Positions 26,670 through 35,302 of a DNA stretch of 64,000 nt are shown one piece after another. Position numbers and translations under genes: made by a program. Position 1 is the first letter of the stretch; every line of letters begins with the position of its first letter. The stretch covers positions 12,009 to 76,008 of the forward strand of contig NZ_AP022823.1 of assembly GCF_011397115.1 (NCBI RefSeq), read 5' to 3'. Origin of the DNA: Enterococcus saigonensis (GTDB lineage Bacteria > Bacillota > Bacilli > Lactobacillales > Enterococcaceae). The notes beneath the pieces are model-generated. The model saw only the letters and a list, made by a program, of their open reading frames with translations. It was not told the DNA's origin and did not search any database.

Positions 26670-27029
26670 AACTGGTTCGTCTAAGAAAAAAATTCCTACT
26701 TCGCCTTTGCTATTTTTATAGAAGTAATCAATTTCTGCTATAGTTCCCGATCTATAATTATCAACTGGAGAGCCCAACTTATGGCCAAAAATCGCTAATA
26801 AAATATCGCTATTTTCTACAATTTGTTTATTAATAACACTTTGCCCAGAGCTATTATTTATATAAGTAGGAATCGCATTAGTTTCCCATCGTATAGGCAT
26901 CAAAATCACTTTTGTATTATCTGTATTTTCTATATTCCATCTATATACGGTTTCTTCTACTTCATTCCTTTTTGCTGCTATATCACCTGGTGATGCTATA
27001 AATACTTTTATAAGATTTATGGTTTTCAT
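26628..27029 (-). pseudogene. DUF4062-domain protein, truncated by IS
   Basis: The N-terminal 120 residues show the DUF4062 pattern: KVFIASPGDIAAKRNEVEE at the start, then NSDILLAIFGHKLGSP. In larger proteins this TIR-like domain usually precedes a STAND NTPase or effector, some of which act in phage defence. Here the gene runs into the right end of the IS at 26669, and the last 11 or so residues are IS-derived. A stand-alone role for the stub is doubtful. Confidence 0.75.
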
Positions 27030-27187
27030 TTATTGTACCTTTCTCTCTAGTTCTCTTTAAAGTAATTTTGGTATAAAATTTATTGTCTTTTACACTATAG
27101 TACAACCTTTATCTATCTAGTAAAAAAAGGCCCACTAAACTAATTGATTAGTTAGGAGCCTATTATAGATATATTTTCAACTCGCTT

Positions 27188-27454
27188 TTAAGCAAATTCT
27201 ACTACCAGCTTTTTACCTAATGCCCTGGCGATATCATCAAGTTTATCGAAAGATACGTTATCCCCTCTCTCAATTCGAGCAATAGTAGATTGAGTTGTAT
27301 GTGCTTTTTGTGCAAGCTCCGCTTGAGTTAGCCCTGCTTCCTCCCGAGCATGATAAAGAGCAACCGCAGTTTCGAGTTTTCTTCCTTCACGGTCATATGC
27401 TTCTGCAAAATCTTTATCTTTTTTCTTTTCTTCAATCAATTTTTTAATCATCAT
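27188..27454 (-). CDS. HigA-like antitoxin (XRE helix-turn-helix)
   Basis: An 88-residue protein with an XRE HTH (LTQAELAQKAHTTQSTIARIERG) in its second half. It follows a HigB-like gene with which it overlaps by 11 bp. The pattern of toxin first and HTH antitoxin second is that of higBA systems. It should neutralise the toxin and repress the operon. Confidence 0.85.
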   Translation of the reverse strand: MMIKKLIEEKKKDKDFAEAYDREGRKLETAVALYHAREEAGLTQAELAQKAHTTQSTIARIERGDNVSFDKLDDIARALGKKLVVEFA

Positions 27455-27800
27455 TTGTGAACCACTCCTCTCTAAGTTCTTTTGCATGCTTGAGTTCAGT
27501 TATTGGTGTTTTCTCCGTTTTTTTAGTAAATCCGTGAGTAATGACATACCTTCCATTGTCCACATGGAAATAGATGGCTCTTTGGATGTTTGATCCTACC
27601 TTACTTCTTAATTCGTACAAATTAGTGTCTAATTTTTTCACCCATTTCAACCGTTGAGCTACTAGCATCCCATTCTTTTCTGTTTCTTCTATTGTACGTA
27701 AAAGCTTCGCACTATCTTTTTTTGGTAATGTTTCCAACCATTCTAAAAATTCATCATGACCATTAGGTCTTTTAAATGTTTCAAAAGATATTTTTTCCAT
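27444..27800 (-). CDS. HigB-like toxin (RelE superfamily, Gp49-like)
   Basis: A 118-residue protein with the phage Gp49/HigB pattern: LRTIEETEKNG, LYELRSKVGSNIQRAIYFH and ITHGFTKKTEKTP, which contains the conserved RxxY/F and GFxKK elements. Such toxins cleave mRNA at the ribosome. Starting at the ATG at 27800, TATAAT lies only 5 bp upstream, so the transcript may be leaderless. The antitoxin gene follows and overlaps. Confidence 0.85.
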   Translation of the reverse strand: MEKISFETFKRPNGHDEFLEWLETLPKKDSAKLLRTIEETEKNGMLVAQRLKWVKKLDTNLYELRSKVGSNIQRAIYFHVDNGRYVITHGFTKKTEKTPITELKHAKELREEWFTNDD

Positions 27801-27882
27801 ACCCAATTATATCATATATTGATTTTATATTATAGTATATAACATAAAAATTCGAATTGTATACTATAAAATATGCATTTTA

Positions 27883-28662
27883 TTATCTATTTAATTCTTT
27901 ATACTTAGTAAACAAATACTCGCACAAAACCATAGAAAAATTTGCAACAAGAATTGCTTCTTCTTCCTTAATTACTATTCTATTTGAGCCATGTGCATGA
28001 GCATCTCCTTGACTATTTCTCATTTCGAGTATTTTATCTGATAATGTATTGAGTGCTCCAACAAGGGCTTTGATTCTATTATCCATATCTTTTTCAGTTT
28101 TAATATTGAGGTGGCCAAATGCTTCTTTTCTTAATTCTTTTGACTTAAATAAATTAATATTAACACTCGGTCCTTCGGTATTTTCAATAATAAATTTTAG
28201 AACTTCATCTATTAAAGTATTTGCTTTTGTCAAAACAGAGTCAAAATCCTTGTTTTTAATATCTGTTTGAATCCTAATGGGTAGCTGCCGAATATAAAGT
28301 AAATCAATCTCGCTTGAAAATTTCATTTTTCTTAATGCAGTTGAAGTATCTTCTTTAAATACTTCCTCAAAAAGCAACTGAACTATGGGATTCATTTCAG
28401 TAGATTCATATTTTTTATCTCGATCCATAATACCTTTTAAAGATTGGATTAACCGATTCTTTAACGAATCATCAAATTGATCGTCAAGCAGAAACTTTTG
28501 AAAGGATACTCCCTTTGAGCCCCCATAATGATTTTGTATTTCAATCCCTACGATTTTCTTTGTAAATATGTTCCACGTTACATTAGTAAAGTCTAAAATA
28601 TATCCCGCTGAACCAACTGAAAAATAAGTTGCTAATTGTTTTGCTTCGTCTATAGTCATCAT
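27883..28662 (-). CDS. Abortive-infection C-terminal domain protein
   Basis: A 259-residue cytoplasmic protein. The last 120 residues show the Abi-C pattern: NTLIDEVLKFIIE, LVGALNTLSDKILEMRNSQGDAHAHGSN, then a helical end. RNxxGDAHxHG is the characteristic motif. Proteins with this domain occur in phage-defence contexts, but their activity is not established. It lies 13 bp below the Fic-like gene on the same strand and is probably co-transcribed with it. Confidence 0.75.
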   Translation of the reverse strand: MMTIDEAKQLATYFSVGSAGYILDFTNVTWNIFTKKIVGIEIQNHYGGSKGVSFQKFLLDDQFDDSLKNRLIQSLKGIMDRDKKYESTEMNPIVQLLFEEVFKEDTSTALRKMKFSSEIDLLYIRQLPIRIQTDIKNKDFDSVLTKANTLIDEVLKFIIENTEGPSVNINLFKSKELRKEAFGHLNIKTEKDMDNRIKALVGALNTLSDKILEMRNSQGDAHAHGSNRIVIKEEEAILVANFSMVLCEYLFTKYKELNR

Positions 28663-28675
28663 TTACTTATACCTC

Positions 28676-29392
28676 TTAAATTGTATGTTGGATTATTTTC
28701 AAATAATTAATACCAAAGATACACTGTTCATATAAAAATGATATAATATTTGACTCATTGACTAATAGATTACTGTTGTAATACTTTGATAAAAGTTCGT
28801 TAAATTTCATAAATACATTTTCGGGTATTGATAATAGTCCTAAACCGTTGCTAAACATAATCTTATTCGCAATCAACAAGGCTGTACCCACATTGCCATT
28901 CCAGAATATTTGATTTTTCGAAATAAATAGAAACAGATGCAAAGCTTTTTCCGTCTCTGATATCTCTTGACTCATTATCTTGTGATATTGATTCTTTACA
29001 TCATCTTCAGTTAATATTGGTGGCACATATCTTCCTTGAATAGTCGATACTTCTACCCCACCGGATCGTATTTCACCGGGAAAAAGCGCATCTTCCGCTG
29101 CAACGATCCGATTAATCCGCTTACTTGTCTCTAACAGGGGCTCCTGTACGTCATTTAAAAGCATTTCAAAGCCTCTTTTTAAGTTAACTACGGTCAGGAC
29201 ATCATATACAGCAACGTTATTGGTCCGATTATACTTAATAATCTCTTCTGTTTGTAATAGCGTTGTATTCAATCCTTCAAACTTTCCCGCATTATACACC
29301 AGTTCCACAATGTTTTTCTTCAATAAATACACCAATTCTTTGCGAGATAAGTGGTATTTATCAGGAAAGTTAGGCTGCTTTTCTTCGTTCAT
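28676..29392 (-). CDS. Fic-like protein with degenerate active site
   Basis: A 238-residue protein. KFEGLNTTLLQTEE near residues 37-50 matches the N-terminal element of Fic proteins, and residues 161-170 (QIFWNGNVGT) align with the Fic core HPFxDGNGRT. The catalytic His is Gln, the Asp is Asn, and the GNGR/GNKR arginine is absent. AMP transfer is therefore doubtful. Immediately downstream is the Abi-C protein. A two-gene defence or toxin-like unit is possible (inference). Confidence 0.72.
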   Translation of the reverse strand: MNEEKQPNFPDKYHLSRKELVYLLKKNIVELVYNAGKFEGLNTTLLQTEEIIKYNRTNNVAVYDVLTVVNLKRGFEMLLNDVQEPLLETSKRINRIVAAEDALFPGEIRSGGVEVSTIQGRYVPPILTEDDVKNQYHKIMSQEISETEKALHLFLFISKNQIFWNGNVGTALLIANKIMFSNGLGLLSIPENVFMKFNELLSKYYNSNLLVNESNIISFLYEQCIFGINYLKIIQHTI

Positions 29393-29440
29393 TTTCTCAC
29401 CTATTTAATTTTTCCTTCTATTATATAGGGCGTTATTCTG

Positions 29441-30040
29441 TCATAGATCCAAACTCTTTACTGCGGTATCTTTGTCTTCCTGGGTGATCCCAATATAGCG
29501 TAAGGTCTCCCGTTGTGAAGAATGGTTTAGCAGCGACTGAATGATCTCTGTTTTGGTTCCTTGCTTGTACAAAAAATAGCCAAAGGTCTTACGCATCGAA
29601 TGGGGACCAATTTCTTTCAACCCGACCGCCGTTCCTGCTTCATGAATGATCCGCCAAAGGCTTTGTCGGGTCAAAGGCGTATCTGCTCCTTTTCGACTTG
29701 GAAACAAATAATTACTGAAGTCTTGTGCTTGCAGCTGCTCAGTAAATTCTGATTGAACATAATCAAGAATCACTTTTCGCAATTTGTTCGAAATGAAGAC
29801 CGAATTGTGTTTAGCTGTTTTTTGTTCCTTCATGGCCAGACGTTCTTTGACAATCACCCGGCCACGGGAAATTTCTAAAACGTCACTTAATTTTAACTGT
29901 CTTAAATCGGAGATTCGATACGCTGTATTGATCCCGATCGAAAAAAGCACCAAATTTCGTTGCCCATATTTTCCGGAAGCCAAAATGGCCTTCATGGCAT
30001 CGATCTTTTTTTTGTCGCGAATCGGTTCCACGCTCTTCAT
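29441..30040 (-). CDS. Tyrosine recombinase (plasmid type)
   Basis: A 199-residue minimal tyrosine recombinase without a core-binding domain. Catalytic residues are visible as Arg in TAYRISDLR, HSMRKTFG, the HSS box and the tyrosine in LRYIGIT. Such short integrases are common on enterococcal plasmids and probably act in multimer resolution or cassette exchange. It lies upstream of the Fic/Abi-C genes on the same strand and may have mobilised them. Confidence 0.9.
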   Translation of the reverse strand: MKSVEPIRDKKKIDAMKAILASGKYGQRNLVLFSIGINTAYRISDLRQLKLSDVLEISRGRVIVKERLAMKEQKTAKHNSVFISNKLRKVILDYVQSEFTEQLQAQDFSNYLFPSRKGADTPLTRQSLWRIIHEAGTAVGLKEIGPHSMRKTFGYFLYKQGTKTEIIQSLLNHSSQRETLRYIGITQEDKDTAVKSLDL

Positions 30041-30111
30041 TTTTAGTCCCCTCTCAAATGTTACTTAATATGATTATAACAGACAATAAGTCACATTTAA
30101 ACAAGCTATAG

Positions 30112-30151
30112 AAAAAAGGCGCTAAAAGAAAAGTGATTTCCTCTTAGAGCC
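30112..30151 (-). terminator. Terminator of the lspA-metal operon
   Basis: CTCTAAGAG and CTTTTAGCGCC form an imperfect stem followed by TTTTTT on the minus strand, 130 bp below lspA. The rest of 30041-30284 shows nothing coding. Confidence 0.6.
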
Positions 30152-30284
30152 TCTAAGGATGGAGCGATTTTAACGAATGTGACAGAATCAGTTTGTGTCA
30201 CATCAGTAAAATTTATGGAATATATTTAAGCAGATACTTTTTAATAGCACTTTTCTCAGAATGTCTTGCATAAGACCATTAAAA

Positions 30285-30749
30285 TCAATGATTTTTATTC
30301 TCTACATTTGATATTTTATCTGATAGATAATCAGTGATCACCAAAAGCACACCAAACGTCAACATTACATCTGCAATATTAAATACAGGGAAATTTAGAA
30401 AATCAAGACGTAGCATGTCAACTACATAGCCAATCCTTATTCGATCTACTAAGTTTCCCAATGCACCTGCAATAATAAAATTCAGGCCACTCGTCAGAAT
30501 CTTTTTTTTACTTTTTAACATTAGCCAACCCAACATAGCGATTATGGGCACCGATATAACAATCAATAAGTTTGTATTATTACTCAAAATCCCCCAAGCT
30601 GCCCCACTATTTTGAATATAGGTCAGTGAAAAAATATCGGGAATAATGACTCTTTCTTCATATAATGCAAAAATATTAACTGTCAATAATTTAGCAATCT
30701 GATCTACACTTAGAAGAACGAATATTGATATTACACTTACAAATAACAT
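30285..30749 (-). CDS. lspA: Lipoprotein signal peptidase (LspA), accessory copy
   Basis: A 154-residue four-helix membrane aspartyl peptidase. The catalytic aspartates lie in GALGNLVDRI and FNIADVML, and NSGAAWG is the conserved loop. It removes prolipoprotein signal peptides. I chose the ATG at 30749, which has a GAGGG site. Extra lspA copies are found with cadmium or other metal genes in Gram-positive bacteria, and this one ends such an operon. No lipoprotein gene is present here. Confidence 0.92.
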   Translation of the reverse strand: MLFVSVISIFVLLSVDQIAKLLTVNIFALYEERVIIPDIFSLTYIQNSGAAWGILSNNTNLLIVISVPIIAMLGWLMLKSKKKILTSGLNFIIAGALGNLVDRIRIGYVVDMLRLDFLNFPVFNIADVMLTFGVLLVITDYLSDKISNVENKNH

Positions 30750-30772
30750 GAAAGCCCTCATCATCTAAATAT

Positions 30773-30997
30773 TTATTTATTGAATAAATTTGAAAGTTTT
30801 TCCCATAACAACAATATAGTTTCCTTGTTATTAAAAAAAGGTATTTGCACAGTATCTAAATTTTCAAATAATCCAGCTGCCTGATCATAATAATCTGCTA
30901 AGAATGTAGCTTGTTCATTCAAAAGAGCATTTGCTTCTTCAATATTGCCATTAGCTATTAGATCTTTGATTGTTTGTAAAATTTCTTCTCTATTCAT
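30773..30997 (-). CDS. Small acidic protein in metal operon
   Basis: A 74-residue helical protein starting MNREEILQTIKDLI, with a strong GGAGG site. The NIEEANALLNEQ segment resembles a TPR-like helix pair. No family was recognised. It lies between the His-rich small protein and lspA, so it probably belongs to the metal-response operon. Confidence 0.65.
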   Translation of the reverse strand: MNREEILQTIKDLIANGNIEEANALLNEQATFLADYYDQAAGLFENLDTVQIPFFNNKETILLLWEKLSNLFNK

Positions 30998-31052
30998 TGA
31001 GTTCCTCCGTATCAAAATATTTACCTCAATTACTTAACACATCAGCTAATAA

Positions 31053-31235
31053 TCACAAATTAACACTGATAAAGATAAATGATACTATAATTAAAACTAG
31101 GAATATTTGAGTTAAACAGCCTAAGCAGCCTCTGTTACTTCTATAGGAACCATGATTACCATGATGTTCTTTTTTGTAAGTGTTACTTTTATGGTGGTCA
31201 TCTCTATAATAATCTTTTTTGTGATGGTGTCCCAC
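31053..31235 (-). CDS. His-rich small membrane protein
   Basis: A 60-residue protein whose first half is dense in His, Lys and Asp (GHHHKKDYYRDDHHK) and whose second half is one membrane helix (LTQIFLVLIIVSFIF) preceded by GCLGC. This suggests a membrane-tethered metal-binding peptide. The start is uncertain. I favour a GTG at 31235 behind a GAGGGTG site, overlapping the repressor gene by 32 bp. Confidence 0.6.
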   Translation of the reverse strand: MGHHHKKDYYRDDHHKSNTYKKEHHGNHGSYRSNRGCLGCLTQIFLVLIIVSFIFISVNL

Positions 31236-31539
31236 AAAATTCACCCTCTTCCATAGTGTGTTCAAACAGAACTTTTAAAATAGTTTTTATATGTTCATCA
31301 TTCAAGGAGTAGTACATATACTTTCCTTTACGCTCTGCTGAAACCATCCTATTACTTTTCAACTTAGAAAGATGATGCGATGTTGCTGTGTGTGATCTTT
31401 GGACCAATGACTGTAATTCAGAGACATTTCTTTCTTGTTTCGACAAAAAAAACAGTATTTTTAGTCTGGTTCGATCATTGAGTACTTTTACGATTTTCTG
31501 GGCTCCCTCAACTGATCTTTCTAAATCCTTATTTTTCAT
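31204..31539 (-). CDS. ArsR-family metal-sensing repressor (alpha-5 site)
   Basis: A 111-residue winged-helix repressor. The recognition helix lies in SHTATSHHLSKLKS. The last helix has Asp, His, His and Glu at positions 1, 3, 14 and 17 of DEHIKTILKVLFEHTMEE, the spacing of the zinc/cobalt site of CzrA-type sensors. No CVC motif is present. It lies 23 bp after the P1B-4 ATPase gene. Confidence 0.88.
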   Translation of the reverse strand: MKNKDLERSVEGAQKIVKVLNDRTRLKILFFLSKQERNVSELQSLVQRSHTATSHHLSKLKSNRMVSAERKGKYMYYSLNDEHIKTILKVLFEHTMEEGEFCGTPSQKRLL

Positions 31540-31562
31540 TTAGAATCTCCGTCCTATAATTT

Positions 31563-33530
31563 TCACATTTCTTTTTGAGGAATTAATAATCTCAATCCGT
31601 TAAAAATAACCAACACAGTACTTCCTTCGTGAGCTAAAACTCCTATTCCTATAGTCATTTTACCTAAAAAGTTTAATGATATTAATAGCAACACAATAAA
31701 CATTGAAAAGATAATATTCTGCCAGACAATTTTATTTAATCGTCTAGATACTTTATGAGCATAAACTAAATTCGATATGTCATTCTTCATTAGAACCACA
31801 TCCGCTACATCGATAGCAACATCCGTTCCATCGCCCATAGCAATTCCTACATCCGCATTAACTAAAGCTGGCGCATCATTGACTCCGTCACCTACCATTG
31901 CAGTTAGTCCATATGAATCCTGTTGCTGTTTAACAATTTTCGCCTTATCTTCCGGTAAAACATTAGCAATTACTTGACCAATCTTTAGCTCATTGCCAAT
32001 CGATTCACCCGTAAGTTTAGCATCTCCTGTAATTAAAGTAGTGTGAACACCTTGATCATTGAAGTATTCTATTGCATCTTTTGCATTCGAGTTAGGGACA
32101 TCCATTAATGCAATTAAACCTATAACTTCCTTATTAATTGCTATTAAAACAACAGTCTTTCCGTCTTTTGAATACTCATTAACTTTTTCTTTTATGTTTT
32201 TATCATAACTGTTAAATTCCGAAGGTTTAGAAATTCTATACTCATTATCATTGAAAGTTGATACTAATCCTCTGCCAACCTCATTTTCTACTGATAGTGT
32301 TTTTGTCTCCGTATGTGGAAAATTACTAACTATAGCAGTCGCTAAAGGATGATTTGATTCTTTTTCCATTGATACAATAACGTCGATTACCTCTTCTTCG
32401 TCGACCCCATCAATGAAATATTGATTTGTAACAACGGGTTTTCCTTTCGTCAAAGTCCCTGTTTTGTCAAAAGAAATAGCTTTAAGTTCCCCTAAATTAG
32501 ATAAAAATGATCCCCCTTTAAACAGTACACCTCTCTTAGCTAAATTAGAAATCGCTGATAAAGTAGCTGGTACCGCACTAGCTGCTAATGCGCAAGGTGA
32601 AGATGAAATTAAAAATACAATACTTCGATATAAAGTTACATTCCAGCTCCATCCAAAAACTGTTGGACCCAAGACCAATATAAATGGGAAAATCATCAAT
32701 ACTAAGGTCACATACTTGGGCTCTAACCTCTTTATGGTTGTTGCTGTTTTACTCAAATTTTTCTGCGATTGATCAACTAGTTTTAATATTTTTGCAAATA
32801 CAGTATCACTACTATCTTTTGAAACTTCCATAACAAATGAACCGGTACCATTAATTGTACTTCCGAATACATCGTCACCCACTGTTTTTTCTTTTGGAAT
32901 ACTTTCACCGTTTATAGACGACTCATCGATTGATGTTGTTCCAGAGATTATTTTCCCATCTGTAGGCACTTGTCCTCCATTTAAAACTTGCACTTTATCT
33001 CCGACCACTAATTGATCAACTGACACGACTTCAACAGAGTTGTCAGTTGATATTCTTCTAGCTTCAGTGGGATTTAGCTTTAGTAGATTCGTAATTTCTC
33101 TCTTACTCTTACCCTCAGCGTAATCTTCTAAGAAATGTGCTCCGGCAAAAATCAAAATCAATAGACCGGCTTCCTCAAAACTACCAATAATCATTGCGGC
33201 AGCTGCTGCTAATACCATTAAAAAATGAATATTAGGCATGAATTTTTTCGTTCTCAAACTATCTTTTATTGTATCTCCAAAGCCCTCTATGATTACATGG
33301 TACCCTGCAGAAACCACCGTAATACTAAATAACATGTTAGAAAGTATAAGTAGATCTTCTCCTAAAAATAGAGCAATTAAAAATGTGATTAACCCTATGA
33401 AGTAAAAATATACTGGGATATTCCCATGGCTATGATCGTGTTCTTCATTATGTTTATGCTCAGTGCCTCCATGGTTACTAGTCTTGTTTTTAAGAGAATG
33501 ATTTTTGTTGTTGATTTCTTCTTTGTCCAT
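31563..33530 (-). CDS. P1B-4-type metal-transporting ATPase
   Basis: A 655-residue P-type ATPase. It has a His/Glu-rich N-terminus (HKHNEEHDHSHG near 25-36), the phosphatase motif INGES, the metal-site motif SPC at 311-313 in place of CPC, the phosphorylation site DKTGT at 355-359, GDGVNDAP, and HEGST in the last membrane helix. SPC plus HEG[G/S]T defines the P1B-4 group, which exports Co, Zn or Fe(II). It is thus not a classical CadA. A GGAGG site precedes the ATG. Confidence 0.92.
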   Translation of the reverse strand: MDKEEINNKNHSLKNKTSNHGGTEHKHNEEHDHSHGNIPVYFYFIGLITFLIALFLGEDLLILSNMLFSITVVSAGYHVIIEGFGDTIKDSLRTKKFMPNIHFLMVLAAAAAMIIGSFEEAGLLILIFAGAHFLEDYAEGKSKREITNLLKLNPTEARRISTDNSVEVVSVDQLVVGDKVQVLNGGQVPTDGKIISGTTSIDESSINGESIPKEKTVGDDVFGSTINGTGSFVMEVSKDSSDTVFAKILKLVDQSQKNLSKTATTIKRLEPKYVTLVLMIFPFILVLGPTVFGWSWNVTLYRSIVFLISSSPCALAASAVPATLSAISNLAKRGVLFKGGSFLSNLGELKAISFDKTGTLTKGKPVVTNQYFIDGVDEEEVIDVIVSMEKESNHPLATAIVSNFPHTETKTLSVENEVGRGLVSTFNDNEYRISKPSEFNSYDKNIKEKVNEYSKDGKTVVLIAINKEVIGLIALMDVPNSNAKDAIEYFNDQGVHTTLITGDAKLTGESIGNELKIGQVIANVLPEDKAKIVKQQQDSYGLTAMVGDGVNDAPALVNADVGIAMGDGTDVAIDVADVVLMKNDISNLVYAHKVSRRLNKIVWQNIIFSMFIVLLLISLNFLGKMTIGIGVLAHEGSTVLVIFNGLRLLIPQKEM

Positions 33531-33559
33531 TTACGTTACCTCCTAAATATTGTTTATGA

Positions 33560-33895
33560 TTAATCATAGTTTTTGAATTCTTTGTTTTCATTCAAAATCT
33601 CATCTACATTTCGCCGATAAAAATCATGCTCTTTCAGCCACTCCTTAAAGCTCCCCTCAGATAACTGATAGATTCCTTTTATTTCTTGGTTATTGAAACC
33701 TAAGCTAAGTAATTTTAAATATTTCTCTAAAGTTAAGTCTCCAATTTTTTTGTTTTTGGAGTTATATCCTAGAAACTGTCCCAACAACTGAATTTCTTTT
33801 TTTAGTTCTGTATGATCACTATCTAACCAGTTAGGATTTTCATTTAAAAGCTTAATCAATTTTCTCCGTATTTCTTTTTTTCTTTCTTTTGACAT
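33560..33895 (-). CDS. Hypothetical protein, first gene of metal operon
   Basis: A 111-residue basic/helical protein, starting MSKERKKEIRRKLIKLL. The C-terminal half (KYLKLLSLGFNNQEIKGIYQLSEGSFKEWLKEH) looks like a HTH. I do not recognise the family. It is first in the operon, 29 bp before the ATPase gene and directly behind a strong promoter, so a regulatory role is possible. Confidence 0.6.
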   Translation of the reverse strand: MSKERKKEIRRKLIKLLNENPNWLDSDHTELKKEIQLLGQFLGYNSKNKKIGDLTLEKYLKLLSLGFNNQEIKGIYQLSEGSFKEWLKEHDFYRRNVDEILNENKEFKNYD

Positions 33896-33924
33896 CTTAC
33901 TCATCCTTTAGTTAATATAAGAAT

Positions 33925-33954
33925 ATTATAAATGATTAATCAAACATATGTCAA
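33925..33954 (-). promoter_or_regulatory. Promoter/operator of first P1B-4 operon
   Basis: TTGACA (33949-33954) and TATAAT (33925-33930) are spaced by 18 bp on the minus strand. The palindrome TGATTAATCA lies inside the spacer and is a likely binding site for the ArsR repressor encoded in the operon. Confidence 0.8.
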
Positions 33955-34177
33955 ATCATTCATATGCATTTTAAAAAAATTACGGTTTTTCTTCTGTGCA
34001 ATCAGCTTCGATCGATTGCTTTTGAATATATACCATCGATTTCCACCTAAATTTACGTCGATATCTAAAACATATTCTATAAATGAGATTAAAGTGTTTT
34101 GAAAAATATTGAAATAATTACCTAATTTATATTCTTGGCGAATTTTAAAATGAACTTAGCCACTTCATAAAACGCCG

Positions 34178-35230
34178 ATTGTAAAATTAAGCTAGACAAC
34201 TAAAAAAGTCATTTGTGCTACACTCAAAATAGTTCCGTCCAAAGAATTATAAGGAGTGAGTACAAATGACCTATACCCATCTTACAACGGATGAACTTGT
34301 AATGATAGAGTCTTATTTCAAAATAAATCAATCTGTTGCGAAAACTGCGCATTGCTTGAATCGTTCAAGACAAACGATCCATAAAGTATACCTGTTCTTC
34401 AAGCAAGGAAAATCAGCCTTAGAGTACTATCAACAGTATAAGAAAAACAAATCAAACTGTGGTAGACGCCCGCTTGTTTTACCTGAGGAACAATCAGAAT
34501 ATATTCAAAGAAAGGTTGTTCAAGGATGGACACCCGATGTGATTGTTGGTCGTGCAGCGTTTCCTATTCGTTGTTCTGCTCGTACCATTTATCGTATGTT
34601 CAAAAAGGGGCTATTTAATCCTTCTGACTTACCGATGAAAGGCAAGCGTAAACCAAATGGACATCAAGAAAGACGTGGAAAACAAGCTTTCCGTCGCTCT
34701 ATTCATGAACGTGAAAAAGATTATAGCCAATTCTCAAATGAGTTTGGTCACCTTGAAGGTGACACTATCGTAGGTTTGAAACATAAAAGTGCTGTAATTA
34801 CCTTAGTTGAACGATTATCAAAAGTTATCATCACATTGAAACCGTGTGGTAGACAAGCGATTGATATTGAAAACAAATTAAATCATTGGTTTGAATCTGT
34901 ACCGAAAAATCTATTCAAATCCATCACTTTTGATTGTGGAAAGGAATTTTCAAATTGGAAACAGATCAGTAATGCCAATGATATTGCCATTTATTTCGCT
35001 GATCCAGGAACGCCGTCTCAAAGAGGCCTAAACGAGAATTCTAACGGATTGTTACGTAGAGATGGTTTATTGAAATCTATGGATTTCAATTCAGTAGATG
35101 AATCTTTTATTCAATCTGTCGCATCGAAACGAAATAATATTCCTAGAAAATCACTGAATTATCGAACACCTTTGGAAGTATTTTTGAGTTACGTAAGTAT
35201 TGATGATTTGTCTAACTTAATTTGACAATT
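34178..35230 (+). mobile_element. IS30-family element A, 1053 bp, complete
   Basis: The ends ATTGTAAAATTAAGCTAGACAA and, inverted, ATTGTCAAATTAAGTTAGAC form terminal repeats around one transposase gene. Size and ends are typical of the IS1062/IS6770 group. A truncated copy lies at 14822-15314. Confidence 0.85.
34266..35225 (+). CDS. IS30-family transposase (element A)
   Basis: A 319-residue transposase. Two N-terminal HTH regions (MTYTHLTTDELVMIE, NRSRQTIHK) precede the DDE domain with EGDTIVG, TFDCGKEF and a glutamate in GLNENSNGLLR. A GGAGTG site precedes the ATG. It is full length, and its C-terminal 160 residues match the rhodanese fusion protein with one difference. Confidence 0.93.
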   Translation: MTYTHLTTDELVMIESYFKINQSVAKTAHCLNRSRQTIHKVYLFFKQGKSALEYYQQYKKNKSNCGRRPLVLPEEQSEYIQRKVVQGWTPDVIVGRAAFPIRCSARTIYRMFKKGLFNPSDLPMKGKRKPNGHQERRGKQAFRRSIHEREKDYSQFSNEFGHLEGDTIVGLKHKSAVITLVERLSKVIITLKPCGRQAIDIENKLNHWFESVPKNLFKSITFDCGKEFSNWKQISNANDIAIYFADPGTPSQRGLNENSNGLLRRDGLLKSMDFNSVDESFIQSVASKRNNIPRKSLNYRTPLEVFLSYVSIDDLSNLI

Positions 35231-35302
35231 AAGAAAATAAAAAAACATCATTGCCCAATTTCATGTATTATTGAAGTTCCTACACAATCAATAAAGGATG
35301 AA

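Noticed and set aside
31563..33530. Labelling the ATPase as CadA-type cadmium exporter
   Set aside because: The metal-site motif is SPC, not CPC, and there is no N-terminal CxxC domain, so the P1B-4 assignment is better.
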